From: CAMBDR01 sp046597185
Lineage (GTDB): Bacteria; Pseudomonadota; Gammaproteobacteria; Burkholderiales; Burkholderiaceae_D
NCBI GenBank assembly: GCA_046597185.1
Contig: JBKJLF010000134.1
Location: 1 to 9,994 of the forward strand
Direction of reading: 5' to 3'
Length of the DNA: 9,994 nt
How positions within the stretch are numbered: the first letter of the stretch is position 1; each line of letters starts with the position of its first letter. The notes under the pieces were generated by a model. The model saw only the letters and a program-made list of their open reading frames with translations, was not told the DNA's origin and did not search any database. Below, one piece after another: positions 1 through 7,494 of this stretch. Made by a program: the position numbers and the translations under genes.

Positions 1-363
1 GATGGTCTCGTGGGAGACGGTATTTTCGGGGTTGTTGGGCCACATGGCTTTTAGTTTTCCTGCAATTTGTTGGGGGGACCAATGCAAACCCAGTTGATGG
101 CGCACCACCTGAAACAAGACGCCATTTGCTTGCATTTTGGGGATGCGGCGCGGCGCAACACGCTTCTCCTGGCTGCGCTGGTGGGCCAGATTCGCATCGT
201 ACCGACCAACGCCGGGGGTACGCTTAAGTTCACGGCTAATCGAACTGGCCGACCGTCCAAGCCGCTTGGCAATAGCACGCATTGAGCAATGGTCGTCTCT
301 CATACACATGACAATGGCGCGTTCTTGGGTGGTGAGGTGGGTATAGCTTTTTTGAATAATCAT
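1..363 (-). CDS. IS30-family transposase, N-terminal part (runs off left edge)
   Basis: Reading leftward from an ATG at 363, an uninterrupted frame of 121 codons reaches the window edge. The protein begins MIIQKSYTHLTTQERAIV, which is the typical IS30-family opening. A helix-turn-helix follows at about residues 28-48 (key residues RAIAKRLGRS and SSISRELKR), then WSPQQIAGKLK at 95-105 and a terminal VSHETI, the block that precedes the DDE catalytic core in this family. The helix-turn-helix would bind the element's terminal repeats; the catalytic DDE domain lies outside the window, so its integrity cannot be judged. A GGAAG motif about 12 nt upstream of the ATG is a plausible ribosome binding site. 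The upstream leader to the proposed IS terminus near 550 is unusually long (about 187 nt) and holds a GC-rich hairpin. Family assignment is firm. Confidence 0.93.
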   Translation of the reverse strand, partial: MIIQKSYTHLTTQERAIVMCMRDDHCSMRAIAKRLGRSASSISRELKRTPGVGRYDANLAHQRSQEKRVAPRRIPKMQANGVLFQVVRHQLGLHWSPQQIAGKLKAMWPNNPENTVSHETI

Positions 364-415
364 TTTGGCAGGGCAACTTCCTATGTTGTGATAGCAAAAG
401 TGGCTCATCCACGCC

Positions 416-448
416 CTGGGGCTTTGCCCCAGACCCCACCCTGCGGGG
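416..448. repeat. GC-rich double hairpin in IS30 leader
   Basis: Positions 416-432 form a perfect 7-bp stem, CTGGGGC and GCCCCAG, around a TTT loop. It is followed at once by CCCC (434-437) facing GGGG (445-448). It sits between the IS30 start codon and the IS terminus. It resembles the dispersed REP-like or terminator-like GC hairpins common in bacterial intergenic DNA, but there is no T-tract on either side, so a terminator role is not supported. Whether it is repeated elsewhere in the genome cannot be seen here. Confidence 0.5.
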
Positions 449-512
449 CGGCGGCTAAGAGAAAAGCGCAAAAGCAACCCCCATAATACAACCTTTGGCA
501 TGGCGGCGTTTT

Positions 513-550
513 TTGTTGACCAATGTTTGCAATCGTGACACTATACTACA
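513..550 (-). mobile_element. Probable terminal inverted repeat region of the IS30-family element
   Basis: On the minus strand this stretch begins TGTAGTATAGTGTCACGATT and continues to ATTGGTCAAC. IS30-family ends characteristically begin TGTAG and carry an internal TTGGTCAAC block, so this is read as the transposase-proximal end of the IS30 element, oriented with the gene at 1-363. The exact terminus (549 or 550) is uncertain because an A-run follows. The matching end lies outside the window. Confidence 0.65.
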
Positions 551-585
551 AAAAAGGTGTTGCACTTGGTTTTTGAGTCTGCCCA

Positions 586-1914
586 CTGTTCACTGCGGCG
601 CTGGGATTGAAAGCGCCGTGGGAAGTAAAAGAAGCCGCGCTCGATACCAGCAGCAACCGGATTGATTTCCAGGTGGCATGCAACACGAAACGTTTGACCT
701 GTCCGGAGTGTCATGCTCAGCACCAGCCTATCCATGACCGGCTCAAACGGTCCTGGCGGCATCTGGATTTTTTTCAGTATGAAGCATGGCTGCACGCAGA
801 AGTGCCCCGTGTGGCGTGCAGTGCGTGCGGCAAGACCACGCTGGTACAAGTGCCGTGGGCGAAGCCCGGCAGCGGTTTTACCATGTTGTTTGAAGCATTC
901 CTGATTTCTCTGGCGCAGAAAATGCCGGTGGCACAAGCGGCAAGCCAACTGCGCGCCGGAGCGGCCCGGCTGTGGCGCAGCATTAAGTACCATGTATCGA
1001 AAGCGCGGGAAACAGCCAACATGGCTGGTGTGGGCCAAATTGGGGTCGATGAAACCAGCGTCAAAAAGGGCCATGAATATATAACGGTGGTACACGATCT
1101 GGAAGGCAAGCGCTTGTTATTTGCCACCCTTGGGCGCAGCAATGAAACCGTTGTTGCATTCAAGGCCGACTTCAGTGCCCACGGAGGTGATCCGGCACAA
1201 ATCAAGCACGTTTGCATGGACATGAGCAAGGCTTATATCAAGGGTGTAACCGAGCAACTGCCGCAGGCGCAAATCAGTTTTGACCGGTTCCATGTGATTG
1301 CCATGGCGAATGAAGCTATGAACCAGGTGCGCAAGACCGAAATGAGCAGCGATGGCCGGGCAGTACGGGAAGCATTGGATGCGGGCAAGAAGAAGGAGAT
1401 CAAGCCACTCTTTTGGGCCGTGCAAAAAGATCCGGCCAAGTGGAACAAAAAACAGATGAACATCATGTACCTGTTGCAGCGCTCGCGCCTGAAAACGGCA
1501 CGGGCATGGCGTTTGAAGGAAGCGCTGCGTGATGTCTATAGCACGGCACTTGAGCCGAACAGCGCAGAAAAGGCGCAATCAATGATGAAGGACTGGATTT
1601 CTTGGGCAAGGCGGGCACGTCTGGAACCGTTCAAGAAGCTTGCCGTATCGCTTCAGGAAAAGCTGCCCGGAATTATTCAGGGAATGCTTGATGGGCGCTC
1701 GAATGCCTATGTTGAGGCGATGAATGACATGTTGCAGCAAGCCAAGACTGCAGCACGGGGATTTCGCAATCCTGACAACCTCATCACCATTGCTTATTTA
1801 CGCATGGCCAAACTGGCTGACTTGCCGACGACACCGTTTTCATCGGCAAGGCAACGGCGGCAATGCATACACCAGTATGTTGGTGGGTGTCAAGTTCCAC
1901 ACGAAACGGCATAG
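586..1914 (+). CDS. ISL3-family transposase with damaged 5' end
   Basis: This is a DDE transposase of the ISL3 family. Numbering from the TTG at 607, two CxxC pairs (C32/C35 and C71/C74) form the N-terminal zinc ribbon. IGVDETSVKKG carries the first catalytic Asp (D148), VCMDMSKAY carries the second (D205), and NAYVEAMND carries the catalytic Glu near residue 370. In-frame codons upstream of 607 read LFTAALG, which belongs to the conserved family N-terminus, so homology starts by 586. That frame is closed by TGA at 574-576 with no ATG or GTG. A TTG at 573 in another frame begins with the expected residues MSLPT, so the true start appears separated by a small frameshift. If TTG 607 is used instead, the product has 435 residues. 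The C-terminus runs into the right IS end. Family is certain; activity is doubtful. Confidence 0.9.
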   Translation: MFTAALGLKAPWEVKEAALDTSSNRIDFQVACNTKRLTCPECHAQHQPIHDRLKRSWRHLDFFQYEAWLHAEVPRVACSACGKTTLVQVPWAKPGSGFTMLFEAFLISLAQKMPVAQAASQLRAGAARLWRSIKYHVSKARETANMAGVGQIGVDETSVKKGHEYITVVHDLEGKRLLFATLGRSNETVVAFKADFSAHGGDPAQIKHVCMDMSKAYIKGVTEQLPQAQISFDRFHVIAMANEAMNQVRKTEMSSDGRAVREALDAGKKKEIKPLFWAVQKDPAKWNKKQMNIMYLLQRSRLKTARAWRLKEALRDVYSTALEPNSAEKAQSMMKDWISWARRARLEPFKKLAVSLQEKLPGIIQGMLDGRSNAYVEAMNDMLQQAKTAARGFRNPDNLITIAYLRMAKLADLPTTPFSSARQRRQCIHQYVGGCQVPHETA

Positions 1915-1918
1915 AGCC
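1892..1918. mobile_element. Right end of the ISL3-family element
   Basis: Reading inward on the minus strand, this end is GGCTCTATGCCGTTTCGTGT followed by GGAAC. A GGCTCT start and a TTTCGTGTGGAA block are typical of ISL3-family termini. The transposase stop codon (1912-1914) lies inside it. No matching left end is visible upstream of the transposase, where the IS30 terminus abuts instead, so the left end seems to have been lost or replaced. The boundary is accurate to a few bases. Confidence 0.6.
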
Positions 1919-1931
1919 CTGAACAGTCACG
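1919..1931. repeat. 13-bp repeat, inverted copy at 4377-4389
   Basis: CTGAACAGTCACG occurs here on the plus strand and again, perfectly, on the minus strand at 4389-4377. A third copy with one internal difference, CTGAATAGTCAC, lies on the minus strand at 4295-4284. The site directly follows the ISL3 right end and lies 7 bp before the stop codon of the convergent DUF5916 gene. It may be an IS66 terminus or the edge of a mobilised cassette. Confidence 0.6.
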
Positions 1932-1938
1932 ATAACCC

Positions 1939-4149
1939 TTAAAGTTGAAACAATTTGGAATACTTAATATATACTTTCCTACCAGTTTGCAGATTAATAT
2001 TAGAAGTTCGCTTAATAATGGCCGGATCACCCAATAATTCAATATTTTCCTGAAGATCGGTAAACCCCAAATAAAAAGCCGAACCTGGATTAGAACTATA
2101 ATTATACTGCAAGTCCAAGTTCAGGCGTTTTGAATTCCCCAAGGTGGTCAAGTTATTATTTGAATTTAATACATTTACATCCACAATCATTCGAATTGCA
2201 CTGAATCGATCAAATTGATAATTCAATTTGGAACGAGAGATAAGATTGCGGTAGATAATCGCACCGCGCTGATACCTATCGATTACAGAATCAGTCTTGG
2301 AAATGTTTAAATATAAAATTTCAACTATTTTTAATTTATCATTAGGCTTCAAAGTCAACCATAAAGAATAACTTTCAAGATTGCCTAAAAAGGGTTTTAT
2401 TCCTGTAGCAGGAGAATAGTTAATGACTTTGTTTTTTTCAAATGCAAAAAATGGCGAAATCCACTTTAACAAATTCGATTCAATACTCACAGAATAGCCA
2501 TTTTTATTGAATCCGTTGTTTTCAAAAAATTCGTATGAAGTAGAAGCCTGCCCTTTGAAAATCAGACCGTCCTTGGTTCTTAGCGTTATCAAAAATTCAC
2601 CGAACCAGTCTTGAACTTCGCTCCGAGTATTTTGGGTGTATTCGCCATTGATAGTAGCATTAAAGCTCTGCAAAGGACTGGCATTGGAAAAATACCAATT
2701 GCGCCCTATAGTTTGATCAAACTGTTTGATATCCGTTCTTGGTATAAATCCCAGGTCAGTGTTGAAATTGGGAGAAATATACAAATACTTCGTTAAATAT
2801 TTAATTTCCCGGTCAGCATACTCCACTTGAATAGTAGAAAGAGAGCCATCCTTATTGCCACTATCTTGCAGCTTGCTCTTGGCTTGCTGCCCGGTTAGAA
2901 ACCAATTGTTCGCTAATCTCAAACGACAATCTCCAGCAATGAGATTATTTCGCGAATTACCCAGTGCGCGATTGGTTAGCAAAAAACCACAATTTGACTC
3001 ATAAGCAATATCATTTTGAATTCTAGCAACCCTTACTTTTGAATCTTTGCCAAAATTTTTATTTCCAGAATCCAACAATAATCCAGGTGCACGATCATCT
3101 GCAATTAAGGCACCAAGCGACCAACTGCCTGATCGACCAGTAATACGGGCTCCATATTGCGGGTCAATAATTCGACGAGAGAAAAAAAGCGGTTGAGGCG
3201 TTGCGAAGAAACCCGTATTCTCCAAGAAAAATGGTCTTTTTTCAGGGAATAAAACTTCATACCTTTTATTCACTAAATCTTGCGGTTCATCAGACTCAAC
3301 TTCAGAGAAATCAGGCTTTACTGTCAAATCTAGCGCAAAAGAATTAGCGATTACAAATTTCGCATCCAATCCTGCTTGCACATTACGGCTACGTTCGAAG
3401 AACGGATGATCTGGATTAGCAGAATTTAAATTCTTCGACTTATCCAATATTATATGAGGAATTAACTGTATATTACGACCAGGGGAAATTTTTTCATTTA
3501 TTGTCGCAACCGCAAATTGTGGAATAAATGCTGATTGCCTCGACGTAATATACGGCCAATATGAAGTCTCATTATTTCGAGCAATAAAGCGCCCAAGTGC
3601 AATCCCCCATTTTTGGACGTTAGCATCCGGGAATCGCAAACTTTTGAAAGGTATTGCCAACATTGCGACATAGCCATCCTTTGTAAGTTTCCCCTCGGAT
3701 TTCCATTGCGTATCAAAAACATAATCCAAAGGAAGCCCTGCGGTTCTTTTTGCATCAAGCTGAACACCAAATGGATTAACAAAAAAAACATAAGACCTTT
3801 GTTTATCCAGAAAAGTATCCAACTCAAGAATAACGTCATCATCGCCAAATATATCTTCCCTGCGAGCAATGCGAGAACGAATTTTACTTGGGTCATCTTT
3901 TGCCACAAAAACAACATATAAATTCTGATCATCGTATGATACATATGCAATGGTTTGCATTGACGCCAGCTCACCATCCCTAGGGCCAAATTGCCTAAAG
4001 CCTCGAATTTCAAGCCCTGCATCCTGCGGGATTCCCGAAATATAAGCATCCAACTTTGGTTCATTGGCCGTTCTTGGAATCACTATTGCCTCACTTGAAA
4101 AACAAGGAAAAATACAAAAGTAAAGTATAAAGAAGAACGTTTTATTCAT
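1939..4149 (-). CDS. DUF5916 outer-membrane beta-barrel protein with N-terminal CBM9-like domain
   Basis: This 736-residue protein has a hydrophobic export signal (MNKTFFFILYFCIFPCFSSEA). Residues about 22-210 form a carbohydrate-binding family 9-like beta-sandwich (key stretches LDAYISG, AYVSYDDQNLYVVFVAKD, DDDVILELDTFLD, YVFFVNPFGVQLDA). Residues about 215-736 are alternating amphipathic strands typical of the DUF5916 barrel (SFALDLTVKPDFSEVESDEPQ, then KRPFFLENTGFF). The protein ends VYIKYSKLFQL, with aromatic residues near the C-terminus as in outer-membrane barrels. The role of this family is not established; binding or passage of a polymer at the cell surface is a guess from the domains. 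The gene is complete but much more AT-rich than the flanking transposases and is bounded by inverted 13-bp repeats, suggesting it came in as a passenger. Its ribosome binding site is weak, and no other start in this frame looks better. Confidence 0.88.
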   Translation of the reverse strand: MNKTFFFILYFCIFPCFSSEAIVIPRTANEPKLDAYISGIPQDAGLEIRGFRQFGPRDGELASMQTIAYVSYDDQNLYVVFVAKDDPSKIRSRIARREDIFGDDDVILELDTFLDKQRSYVFFVNPFGVQLDAKRTAGLPLDYVFDTQWKSEGKLTKDGYVAMLAIPFKSLRFPDANVQKWGIALGRFIARNNETSYWPYITSRQSAFIPQFAVATINEKISPGRNIQLIPHIILDKSKNLNSANPDHPFFERSRNVQAGLDAKFVIANSFALDLTVKPDFSEVESDEPQDLVNKRYEVLFPEKRPFFLENTGFFATPQPLFFSRRIIDPQYGARITGRSGSWSLGALIADDRAPGLLLDSGNKNFGKDSKVRVARIQNDIAYESNCGFLLTNRALGNSRNNLIAGDCRLRLANNWFLTGQQAKSKLQDSGNKDGSLSTIQVEYADREIKYLTKYLYISPNFNTDLGFIPRTDIKQFDQTIGRNWYFSNASPLQSFNATINGEYTQNTRSEVQDWFGEFLITLRTKDGLIFKGQASTSYEFFENNGFNKNGYSVSIESNLLKWISPFFAFEKNKVINYSPATGIKPFLGNLESYSLWLTLKPNDKLKIVEILYLNISKTDSVIDRYQRGAIIYRNLISRSKLNYQFDRFSAIRMIVDVNVLNSNNNLTTLGNSKRLNLDLQYNYSSNPGSAFYLGFTDLQENIELLGDPAIIKRTSNINLQTGRKVYIKYSKLFQL

Positions 4150-4385
4150 TTTTTTGGACCATGCAAATAATTTTACGGAAAAATTATTATAACACCGTTC
4201 AAATTCCTTTCATACCGTTCGATGATACCACAATTGTCTAGCAAAAAGGGGCGTTTTTGGAAACCGCGCTATACACATTTTTTGTGACTATTCAGTCGCC
4301 ATGAAGCGGCCAGCCTTTTGAGATTGAATCCCCTCTTTTATTTGTCAGCAAGAAGCATATTCCAGCAATGTTCAGGCGTGACTGT
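4150..4385. other. Intergenic spacer between DUF5916 and IS66 genes
   Basis: No open frame of interest is present. The left part holds the candidate DUF5916 promoter; the right part holds GTGACTATTCAG at 4284-4295 and GTGACTGTTCAG at 4378-4389, two direct near-copies 94 bp apart. The doubling could mean one IS66-type terminus was inserted next to an older one, or that the IS66 end contains a repeated transposase-binding site. Confidence 0.5.
4186..4220 (-). promoter_or_regulatory. Candidate promoter and paired operator-like repeats upstream of the DUF5916 gene
   Basis: On the minus strand a TATAAT hexamer lies at 4191-4186, about 37 nt before the start codon, with no good -35 box. Two near-identical direct repeats, GAACGGTRT, begin at 4220 and 4200, so they are spaced exactly 20 bp apart (two helical turns), and the second abuts the TATAAT. 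This arrangement suits a regulator binding one face of the DNA. The assignment is inferred from pattern only. Confidence 0.35.
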
Positions 4386-4389
4386 TCAG
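4377..4389. repeat. 13-bp repeat overlapping the IS66 stop codon, inverted partner at 1919-1931
   Basis: The plus strand reads CGTGACTGTTCAG, the exact reverse complement of 1919-1931. The TGA stop of tnpC (4388-4386) lies within it. A terminal repeat overlapping the transposase stop is plausible for a compact single-ORF IS66 element. Confidence 0.6.
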
Positions 4390-5795
4390 CCTACAAGCAC
4401 TAGCATTACCGTTTCACCATAAAATGCCTGCCGCAGGACTTCGAGCATACTTTGTCCCTGCTTGTGAAAGGTATCAAGGCAAGATCGAATGACAGTAAAG
4501 TTGTACGCGCCATCGATGGTTCGGAAACAGCCAGAGATTTTTTGCTTGACCTTTGGCATGCGGATGGCCCGCTCACCCAAATTATTGGTGAACGGCACAG
4601 TCGGGTCTGAGATAAATAGCAGCACTGCCTTGCTGTACTGTCGTAAGCGGCTGAGCAAATTGAAAGCGACGGACTGCTTGACTCGCCCGCGCTTTTCTCC
4701 GGTTTTGGTCGCTGCTGGATGAAGGGCTTCGCCCTCTCGCAAGATCTCCTCATACAATGTGCTGAAGGCGGCAACGTCGTCTGGTTTGAAAGCGAATTGC
4801 TTCTCTCGTGCAGCCTCGCACAGCTTGTTGGCATTGAGCAGGAAATCGATCATTTTTTTCGGCCAAGCCTGTTTCGTGAGTTCTTTGACGTAAGTCAACT
4901 CCCGCAGCAAATGGGCGTTGCACAGGGCGTGTTGGCATTCGAGTTGCCAATATGGCTGCCAGCAGTCATGAATAAGAACGCCTTTGTGTCGGGGTAAAAT
5001 GGCTTGCTCCTTAATCGCATCCATGCCGCGTTTCTGATGGATTGCGTACCAAGTATAGTCACTGGTCGCAACCACATGCAGCCAATGCAATTTGCCATCG
5101 CCACGCACACCGGATTCGTCTGCATGCAACAGCGGCTCGGTGCCTAATTGACTGGCAATCCAATTGGCTTTTTCGCTCAGGGCCGCGCTCGCCTGGGCTA
5201 CCCACAAAACCAACGTTCCAGGCGAAACCGCGACGCCATACAGGTCATGAATCAGTTGCGCTGCTCGGGCAAATGGCAACAATTGGCCCTGCGTCAGCTG
5301 CACGCCCAAGGCGCGCAGGTTGGGGCCATATTGTGCCGTCTGTGTCACGTTGACCGGAAATTGGCTGGTGTGCGATTGACCGGATTGGCAAATGCATTCC
5401 AAAACCCGATGCTCGGTGACACGGCAAGAGGTTATCGGAATATCAAAAACCTGCCGCTTTTCAAGTACTTGCGCACCGTCGTCTGGCAGCGGCTGCTGAC
5501 ACCGCAAGCAATGCGTTGGCAATGGATGATTTACGGTTTCATCGACATGCTGCGCCTGACTGAGCGTGGTGCCCTTGTGTCCTTTTTGGCCGCCAACTTT
5601 TTTGTCCGACTTGCCACGCAACGACGATGTTTTCTTGGCCAGACCATCCGAGGACGGTGGTTTGCTCGAATTGTGGCTGTTCTTGCCCATTCGTGCCTCA
5701 AGCGCATCAAGCCGTTCCAACAGCGTTAGAATCATGCTGTCCTTCTCTTCATGTGAGAGCTTCGACAGGTCGGGGGGCGGCGTTTTCTTTTTCAT
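4386..5795 (-). CDS. tnpC: IS66-family transposase TnpC (single-ORF, ISBst12-like)
   Basis: This complete 469-residue transposase has the IS66 domain order. A leucine-rich N-terminal helix (residues about 11-36) is followed by the family signature GKNSHNSSKPPSSDG (37-51), then a zinc-binding segment with C96xxC99. The DDE core has the catalytic Asp in HADESGVRGDGK (D226), the second Asp in IHDCWQPYW (D277), CNAHLLREL (292-300), and Glu in TNNLGERAIRMPK (E408). The IS66 C-terminal block, YNFTVIRSCLDTFHKQG, closes the protein. Classical IS66 elements also carry tnpA and tnpB; none is here, which fits the ISBst12 subgroup that needs only TnpC. The stop codon overlaps the 13-bp repeat at 4377-4389, suggesting this repeat is the element's downstream terminus. 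No matching end is visible beyond the start codon before the IS110 gene begins, so that side may be truncated. Confidence 0.93.
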   Translation of the reverse strand: MKKKTPPPDLSKLSHEEKDSMILTLLERLDALEARMGKNSHNSSKPPSSDGLAKKTSSLRGKSDKKVGGQKGHKGTTLSQAQHVDETVNHPLPTHCLRCQQPLPDDGAQVLEKRQVFDIPITSCRVTEHRVLECICQSGQSHTSQFPVNVTQTAQYGPNLRALGVQLTQGQLLPFARAAQLIHDLYGVAVSPGTLVLWVAQASAALSEKANWIASQLGTEPLLHADESGVRGDGKLHWLHVVATSDYTWYAIHQKRGMDAIKEQAILPRHKGVLIHDCWQPYWQLECQHALCNAHLLRELTYVKELTKQAWPKKMIDFLLNANKLCEAAREKQFAFKPDDVAAFSTLYEEILREGEALHPAATKTGEKRGRVKQSVAFNLLSRLRQYSKAVLLFISDPTVPFTNNLGERAIRMPKVKQKISGCFRTIDGAYNFTVIRSCLDTFHKQGQSMLEVLRQAFYGETVMLVLVG

Positions 5796-5900
5796 GACCG
5801 CAATGGTAAACCTGTTTGCTTTTGTTTACAATAACTTTTTGCGATGTTTCATAGGGGCTCTTAAGAAACAACACATAAAGCTTTGTTTTACAAGAGATTT

Positions 5901-6965
5901 TTAAACAGGCTGATCAATTGAAACCAACTTCATCCCGACAGCCCCGGCCCGCTGGCTCAAATTATGCAATACCCGCTGGCGGTGGCGCTCCTCAAAATAC
6001 TCCTGGCCTTGGTCAGTATACTCTTGGCCTTTTGTCAGCATCGAATAGACCAGCCGCGCCAGCTTGTGGGCTGCGGCGGTTATTGCCTTGGGCTTGTCCA
6101 TGCGCGAGCACATGCGCCGGAAGTATGCGCCCAACGCCGACTTACTGGTGCGCAATGCCGCTGCCGCCATCCGTAACGCTTGCGCTGCCCGGTTGACAGA
6201 GCGCTTGGTCTTGCCGCTCATGACCTTCCTGCCAGTGATCCTAGTACTCGGACACAACCCCAACCAACTCGCGAAATGCCCTGCTGTCGGGAAGCGTGAC
6301 ATATTCGTGCCGGTCTCGGAAACGACTGCAAGAGCTGTGGTTATGTCGATGTCGTTGATACGCGTCAGATCCACGCCGCACATCTTGAATAACTGTGTGT
6401 GCAGGTCGAATTTCGGCGAGTTGCGCGTGTGGCGGCTCTTGCCCTTTTCCGGTTTGCCGTCATACGCAGCCATCGGCTGCATTTGCCGCTCGATTTCCAC
6501 GTCGCATTCGGCCAGTTGCGCTCCGATAAAGTCGAACGTATTGAGCGCCTGTTTGAGCGCAAACAAGTGCTCGGCCCGCCAGGTGCCAACCAAGCTCTTT
6601 GCAATCTCCTCTTCGCTGGCTTTGATGCGCGAGTTCTTAAACCCGGCCAGCACCCCGCCATCGCGCTCACCAGCGACGATGGCCCGGACAATCTTTTGCC
6701 CGGTCTCACCAACGATATCCGAGATGACATTAGCCAACTGGATATTCATCTGCGTGAGCGCCTTTTGCATGTGCTGAACCGTCCTCCCTTGATCGCCCAG
6801 GAGCGTCACGCGCAGTCGCCACAACGCACGAAGCATACACACAGCGTCGTCCGGCCGGAACGCGCCTGCAAGCAGGCCGTAGCTCATAAGCTGCTGCAAC
6901 CATTGGCAATCGAGCACGTCAGATTTCCTGCCGGATACGTTTTTGACGTGCCGCGCATTGACTAA
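5901..6965 (-). pseudogene. IS110-family transposase, C-terminal fragment (codons 101-453)
   Basis: From the insertion point at 6965 the frame reads VNARHVKNVSGRKSDVLDCQ and continues to a stop at 5901-5903. GRKSDVLDCQW supplies the last two acidic residues of the DEDD RuvC-like site (D115 and D118 of the restored protein). The middle region is helical, and the C-terminal Transposase_20 domain contains FASWLGLCPSTRITGRKVMSGKTKR, with the serine-bearing catalytic region of IS110 recombinases. An in-frame TGA inside the adjacent small element blocks any read-in; the first internal initiation codon is a GTG at 6917, after part of the DEDD motif has been lost. IS110 enzymes insert and excise circular forms using a bridge RNA. 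This fragment lacks the N-terminal D and E, so it should be catalytically dead. Confidence 0.92.
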
Positions 6966-7072
6966 CTTTCATGATGCGGCGTCGCCCACAACACCCCGAA
7001 TTATGAAATAATCACAGAATCGTGATTTTGCTCACGAGGTTTTTTGTCGTCCAAAATCTGTGTTATTTCACG
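6966..7072 (-). mobile_element. Small palindromic TTAG-flanked element, copy B (107 bp)
   Basis: On the minus strand the unit starts CGTGAAATAACACAG directly after TTAG (7076-7073) and ends CATCATGAAAG directly before TTAG (6965-6962). It differs from copy C (8724-8830) at about three positions. It sits inside the IS110 transposase gene. It shows an outer stem with arms TGAAATAACACAGA and TCTGTGATTATTTCA, an inner hairpin TCGTGA/TCACGA, and a 3' hairpin TGTGG/CCGCA with one T-G wobble. It encodes no protein. Confidence 0.9.
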
Positions 7073-7076
7073 CTAA

Positions 7077-7178
7077 CTTCCATGATGCGCAGCCGCAACG
7101 CCCCGAATTATGAAATAATCACAGAATCGCGTTTTTCCTGCGAGGGCATGTCTCACCCAAAATCTGTGTTATTTCACG
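7077..7178 (-). mobile_element. Small palindromic TTAG-flanked element, copy A (102 bp)
   Basis: This divergent copy is in tandem with copy B and shares one TTAG (7076-7073) with it; the other TTAG is at 7182-7179. The outer stem arms are the same as in copy B, while the central part differs. The inner hairpin is TCGC/GCGA, where a T-A pair of copies B and C is replaced by C-G, and the 3' hairpin is TGCG/CGCA. Conserved ends with a diverged middle suggest A and B come from separate lineages of the element rather than a simple local duplication. Confidence 0.88.
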
Positions 7179-7479
7179 CTAACAGCACAGTGAATCCGCG
7201 CTCAACCAGAAGATCGAACAAGGCAATCCAGTACACCCCGGTCGATTCCATCGCGACCGTGGTGACGCCGCAGCTTGCCAGCCAATCGGCCAGGATGTTC
7301 AGGTCGGCAGTAAAACAGGGGAACTCGCGCACCGGATTGTCATCCCTGTCCGCCGGAACCGCCACAAAGTGGGAAGAGCAACCAATGTCAATGCCGGCTG
7401 CATTGGGATGGGTGATCGTCAGCCCCGCCCCCTTTTTGCTCACCGCCTTTGCGGGGATTTTGTTGTTGCGTTGTGCCAT
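7174..7479 (-). pseudogene. IS110-family transposase, N-terminal fragment (codons 1-100)
   Basis: The ATG at 7479 is preferred over those at 7494 and 7491 because TGAGG lies 6 nt before it. The fragment begins MAQRNNK, has the first catalytic Asp in AAGIDIGCSSHF (D31) and Glu in VAMESTGVYW (E78), and reaches LVERGFTVLL at codon 100. It then enters the small element and stops at TGA 7176-7174 after one altered residue (Ala). Joining codon 100 at TTAG to the TTAG at 6965-6962 gives VLL-VNARHVKN, the normal family sequence, and a 453-residue transposase. That length fits the longer IS110 proteins with this N-terminus. The gene is therefore broken only by the tandem insertion. Confidence 0.93.
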
Positions 7480-7494
7480 GATATGCCTCATCAT

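Noticed and set aside
541..1229. Minus-strand frames of 151-184 codons across the ISL3 gene, and similar long antisense frames across the IS66 and IS110 genes
   Set aside because: They are shadows of clearly coding transposases, lack any recognisable motif and have no start context of their own.
3498..4064. 188-codon minus-strand frame within the DUF5916 gene
   Set aside because: It overlaps the conserved CBM9-like domain in another frame; its composition (many Met, Leu, Trp) is that of a frame-shifted shadow.
6966..7178. The two tandem copies as a two-unit CRISPR array
   Set aside because: The units are about 105 bp, joined by only 4 bp, and diverge internally. There is no repeat-spacer alternation and no cas gene.
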